From: Kitasatospora phosalacinea
GTDB taxonomy: Bacteria > Actinomycetota > Actinomycetes > Streptomycetales > Streptomycetaceae
Length of the DNA: 64,000 nt
Direction of reading: 5' to 3'
Assembly: GCF_000716545.1 (NCBI RefSeq)
Contig: NZ_JNWZ01000021.1
Span: 1-64,000, forward strand
Shown in pieces: positions 61,311 to 64,000 of this stretch. Each line of letters opens with the position of its first letter. Position 1 is the first letter of the stretch. The notes under the pieces are model-generated. The model was not told the DNA's origin. It worked only from the letters and a program-made list of their open reading frames with translations, and did not search any database. A program made the translations under genes and the position numbers.

Positions 61311-62843
61311 GTGATCCTGCCGACCCCGGTCGATCTCGTCCCCGCTGCCGGACGGTTCACCCTGACCGAACGGACCACCGTGCGCGCCGAGGGCGGAGCC
61401 GCCGCCGTCGCCGACCTGCTGCGCACCCTGCTGCGCCCCGCGACCGGACTGCCGCTGGCCCCCGGGGCGGAGGGCACCGTGGCACTCGTCCTCGACCCCG
61501 CCGAGCGGGAGCTGGGGGAGGAGGGGTACCGGCTGACCGCCGACCCGTTCCAGGTGACGCTGCTCGCGGCCCGGCCCGCCGGCCTGCGGCACGCGGTGCA
61601 GACGCTGCGCCAACTGCTGCCCCCCGAGGCGCTCTCGGCCACCCCCGTCCACGGCGTCGAGTGGAGCCTGCCCGCCGTGCGGATCACCGACCGGCCCCGG
61701 CACCCCTGGCGCGGATTCATGATCGACACCGCCCGGCACTTCCAGCCCCTCGACCGCCTGCTCACCGCCGTCGACCGGATCGCCCTGCACAAGCTGAACG
61801 TGCTGCACCTGCACCTGACCGACGACCAGGGCTGGCGGCTGCCGGTCGACGCCTACCCCCGGCTCACCGAGATCGGCGCCCGCCGCGAGCGCAGCATGGC
61901 CGGTCACGCCGGCTCCACGACCTACGACGCGCTGCCGCACCAGGGTGCGTACACCAAGGCCGAACTGCGCCGCCTGGTCGCGTACGCCGCCGAACGCGGC
62001 GTCACCGTCGTCCCCGAGATCGACATGCCGGGCCACACCCGGGCCGCCCTCGCCGCCTACCCCCACCTGGGCAACCGCCCCGAGCGGCGGCTCGACGTGT
62101 GGACCGACTGGGGCGTGTGCGAGACGGTGCTCGGCGTGCACGAGGAGGCGCTGGCGTTCTGCCGCGCCGTGCTGGACGAGACGATGCAGCTGTTCCCCTC
62201 CCGCTACGTCCACCTCGGCGGGGACGAGTGCCCCACCACCGAGTGGGAGAACAGCCCCGCCGCCCGCCACCGGGCCGCCCAACTCGGCCTCGCCGCCCCC
62301 GCCCACCTGCGCGGCTGGTTCCTCGGCGAGACCGGCCGGCACCTGCTGGACGCCGGCCGCGTCCCGGTCTGCTGGGCCGAGACCGACGGCGCCACCCTCC
62401 CCGTCGAGTTCACCGTGATGCCCTGGCGGGACGTCGAGCACGGCCGGGAAGCCGCCCGGCGCGGCCACGACGTGGTGATGGCCCCGCACCGCGCCACCTA
62501 CCTCGACTACCCGCAGAGCACCCACCCCGACGAGCCGCTCGGCCAGGCCGGGTACGTCGTCGACCTGCCCACCGTCCACGCCCACCGGGCCGCCCCCGCG
62601 CACTGGGACGAGAGCGAACGCGCCCGGGTGCTCGGCACCCAGGCCCAGCTGTGGAGCGAGTTCGTCACCACCGCCGAGCACTTCGACTACCTCGCCTACC
62701 CCCGGCTGTGCGCCGTCGCCGACCGGGCGTGGAACCCCGACAGCGACTACGTCCGGGACTTCCTGCCCGCCCTCGCCGCGCACCGCCCCCGCCTCGCCGC
62801 CCTCGGCGTCCACCACGCCGAACGCGAACCGCTCACCGTCTGA
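61311..62843 (+). CDS. GH20 beta-N-acetylhexosaminidase
   Basis: 510 residues from GTG, no signal peptide, so probably cytoplasmic. N-terminal GH20b domain then the barrel: RHPWRGFMIDTARHFQP, HLHLTDDQGWR, EIDMPGHTRAALAAYP and HLGGDECPTTEW with catalytic pair Asp305-Glu306. It removes terminal GlcNAc (or GalNAc). Last gene of the transporter unit, so it likely splits imported chitobiose. Confidence 0.95.
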   Translation: MILPTPVDLVPAAGRFTLTERTTVRAEGGAAAVADLLRTLLRPATGLPLAPGAEGTVALVLDPAERELGEEGYRLTADPFQVTLLAARPAGLRHAVQTLRQLLPPEALSATPVHGVEWSLPAVRITDRPRHPWRGFMIDTARHFQPLDRLLTAVDRIALHKLNVLHLHLTDDQGWRLPVDAYPRLTEIGARRERSMAGHAGSTTYDALPHQGAYTKAELRRLVAYAAERGVTVVPEIDMPGHTRAALAAYPHLGNRPERRLDVWTDWGVCETVLGVHEEALAFCRAVLDETMQLFPSRYVHLGGDECPTTEWENSPAARHRAAQLGLAAPAHLRGWFLGETGRHLLDAGRVPVCWAETDGATLPVEFTVMPWRDVEHGREAARRGHDVVMAPHRATYLDYPQSTHPDEPLGQAGYVVDLPTVHAHRAAPAHWDESERARVLGTQAQLWSEFVTTAEHFDYLAYPRLCAVADRAWNPDSDYVRDFLPALAAHRPRLAALGVHHAEREPLTV

Positions 62844-62983
62844 GCACCCCCACAGACCCGGCCGCTCACCCGCGGCCGACCGCAGCACGCGGACCACCTC
62901 CGCCGCCGCACCCCGCACGTGCACCGCCGGAACGTCCCGCCGCCCCGCCGCACCGCGGGGCTCCCCCCACGGAAGGAACCACC

Positions 62984-64000
62984 GTGTCCGCACGCCCCCG
63001 CACGACCGGCCGGCGCGCCCGGCTCGCCGCGGCCGCCGCGATCGCCGCGGCCGGCCTGGCCGCCACCGCGCTGACCGTCGCCCCCGCGTCCGCCGCCGAC
63101 GCGTTCAGCGTCCAGTACCGCACCAGCGCCTCCGGCGCGACCGCCGACCAGACCGAACCCTGGCTGCAGGTCACCAACACCGGCAGCACCACCGTCCCGC
63201 TCAGCCGGATCACCCTGCGCTACTACTTCAAGTCCGACGGCCCGCCGGTCAGCTACCGCTTCGCCTGCTCCTGGGCGGTCAAGGGCTGCGCCAACATCAC
63301 CGGCACCTTCGGCTTCGGCACCCTGGCCAACCCCACCGCCACCGCCGACCGCTACCTGGAGATCGGCTTCACCGCCGGCGCCGGCTCGCTCGCCCCCGGC
63401 CAGTCCACCGGCGACATGCAGCTGCGCTTCTACCGCTCCGACTGGCAGACCCTCACCCAGTCCGACGACTACTCCTTCAGCGGCTCCCAGACCGGCTACG
63501 CCAACTGGCAGAAGGTCACCCTCCAGGAGGACGGCGCCCTGATCTGGGGCACCGCCCCCACCGGCAACAACCCGTCCCCGTCGCCGAGCTCCCCGCCCTC
63601 GCCGTCGCCGTCCGGCTCCACCTCCACCCCGCCGGTCGACCCGAACGCGCCCGTCCTGTTCGACGACTTCTCCTACAACACCAGCGCCGACGCCGCCGTC
63701 CAGCAGCACGGCTGGACCGTCAAGTCCGGCCAGGGCGGCCCCGGCGTCGCCGGCGCCACCTGGTCCCCGGCCGACGTCACCTTCCCGACCGTCGGCGGCA
63801 GCAAGGTGCTCAACCTGCGCCTGACCACCGACGGCACGGCCTCCGGCACCAAGGAGACCGAGATCCAGACCACCGCGCGCAAGTTCAAGAACGGCACCTA
63901 CGCGGCCCGGGTCAAGTTCGCCGACGCCCCCAACAGCGGCCCCGACGGCGACCACGTCAACCAGACCTTCTTCGCCTTCACCCCGCTCAACGCCCCGATG
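62984..64000 (+). CDS. Secreted CBM3 protein (3' partial)
   Basis: At least 339 residues from GTG with GGAAGGA upstream; runs off the window. Signal peptide cut near ASAADA. Residues about 39-190 are a family 3 carbohydrate-binding module (VQYRTSASGATADQTEPWLQ and RITLRYYFKSDG). A Ser/Pro linker (about 190-220) leads into a jelly-roll domain with FDDFSYNTSADAA and TAYR-like TYAARVKFADAP, resembling GH16-like lectin/glucanase folds. Likely acts on cellulose or other glucans outside the cell. Confidence 0.82.
   Translation, partial: MSARPRTTGRRARLAAAAAIAAAGLAATALTVAPASAADAFSVQYRTSASGATADQTEPWLQVTNTGSTTVPLSRITLRYYFKSDGPPVSYRFACSWAVKGCANITGTFGFGTLANPTATADRYLEIGFTAGAGSLAPGQSTGDMQLRFYRSDWQTLTQSDDYSFSGSQTGYANWQKVTLQEDGALIWGTAPTGNNPSPSPSSPPSPSPSGSTSTPPVDPNAPVLFDDFSYNTSADAAVQQHGWTVKSGQGGPGVAGATWSPADVTFPTVGGSKVLNLRLTTDGTASGTKETEIQTTARKFKNGTYAARVKFADAPNSGPDGDHVNQTFFAFTPLNAPM

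Overview
This is a very GC-rich window (codon third positions almost all G or C) with long spurious open frames on both strands, as expected of a high-GC actinomycete. A SsgA-family sporulation protein, an LCP cell-wall ligase with a DUF6542 neighbour, a das-type aminosugar cluster and a mycothiol/DinB-fold protein point to the Streptomycetaceae (Streptomyces or Kitasatospora). I see no tRNA, rRNA, CRISPR array or intact transposase.

Layout. 1-6925: secreted glycan-binding/degrading proteins with CBM32 modules (a GH16 plus clan-A glycosidase fusion, and a DUF1996 protein), a lipoprotein and a LacI regulator. 7053-13281: a decayed gene, then a tight cassette of a small 'adaptor' protein, a 1,274-residue STAND-type P-loop NTPase with TPR and propeller-like parts, and a TPR protein; this looks like a conflict/signalling system. 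13301-24224: housekeeping and accessory genes (P450-ferredoxin pair, RidA, ATP-grasp, GNAT, DUF2252, P-loop kinase, PPOX protein, two-HTH MerR regulator, methyltransferase), with a gutted copy of the gene at 24404.

24404-28397 holds the most striking locus: a protein that fuses a uracil-DNA-glycosylase-like domain (with an altered catalytic motif) to an R-S-ExE ADP-ribosyltransferase domain, divergently paired across a palindrome-rich 141-bp region with a macro-domain protein. ADP-ribose writer and macro-domain eraser/reader next to each other suggest a toxin-antitoxin or anti-phage module.

28497-45275: PhoD phosphatase coupled to a secreted repeat protein, a MarR/epoxide hydrolase divergon with two operator-like palindromes, a baeRF3-type release-factor paralogue, a VIT1-like transporter, an EF-hand protein, a lytic transglycosylase-like protein, the DUF6542-LCP pair, a BlaI/M56 pair, a DUF1906 protein and a histidine acid phosphatase preceded by PHO-box-like repeats. 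45496-56921: an SsgA-like protein, gene remnants (nucleotidyltransferase, MHYT), a second macro-domain protein, a gamma-carbonic-anhydrase-like protein, small zinc-motif proteins, a NYN protein, several regulators, an isochorismatase-like hydrolase behind helically phased repeats, and an MFS exporter behind an orphan MarR-like operator. 57014-64000: a DasR-like GntR regulator divergent from a sugar ABC transporter and a GH20 hexosaminidase, an aminosugar (chitobiose-type) uptake and breakdown unit with inverted-repeat operators, then a secreted CBM3 protein cut off by the window end.
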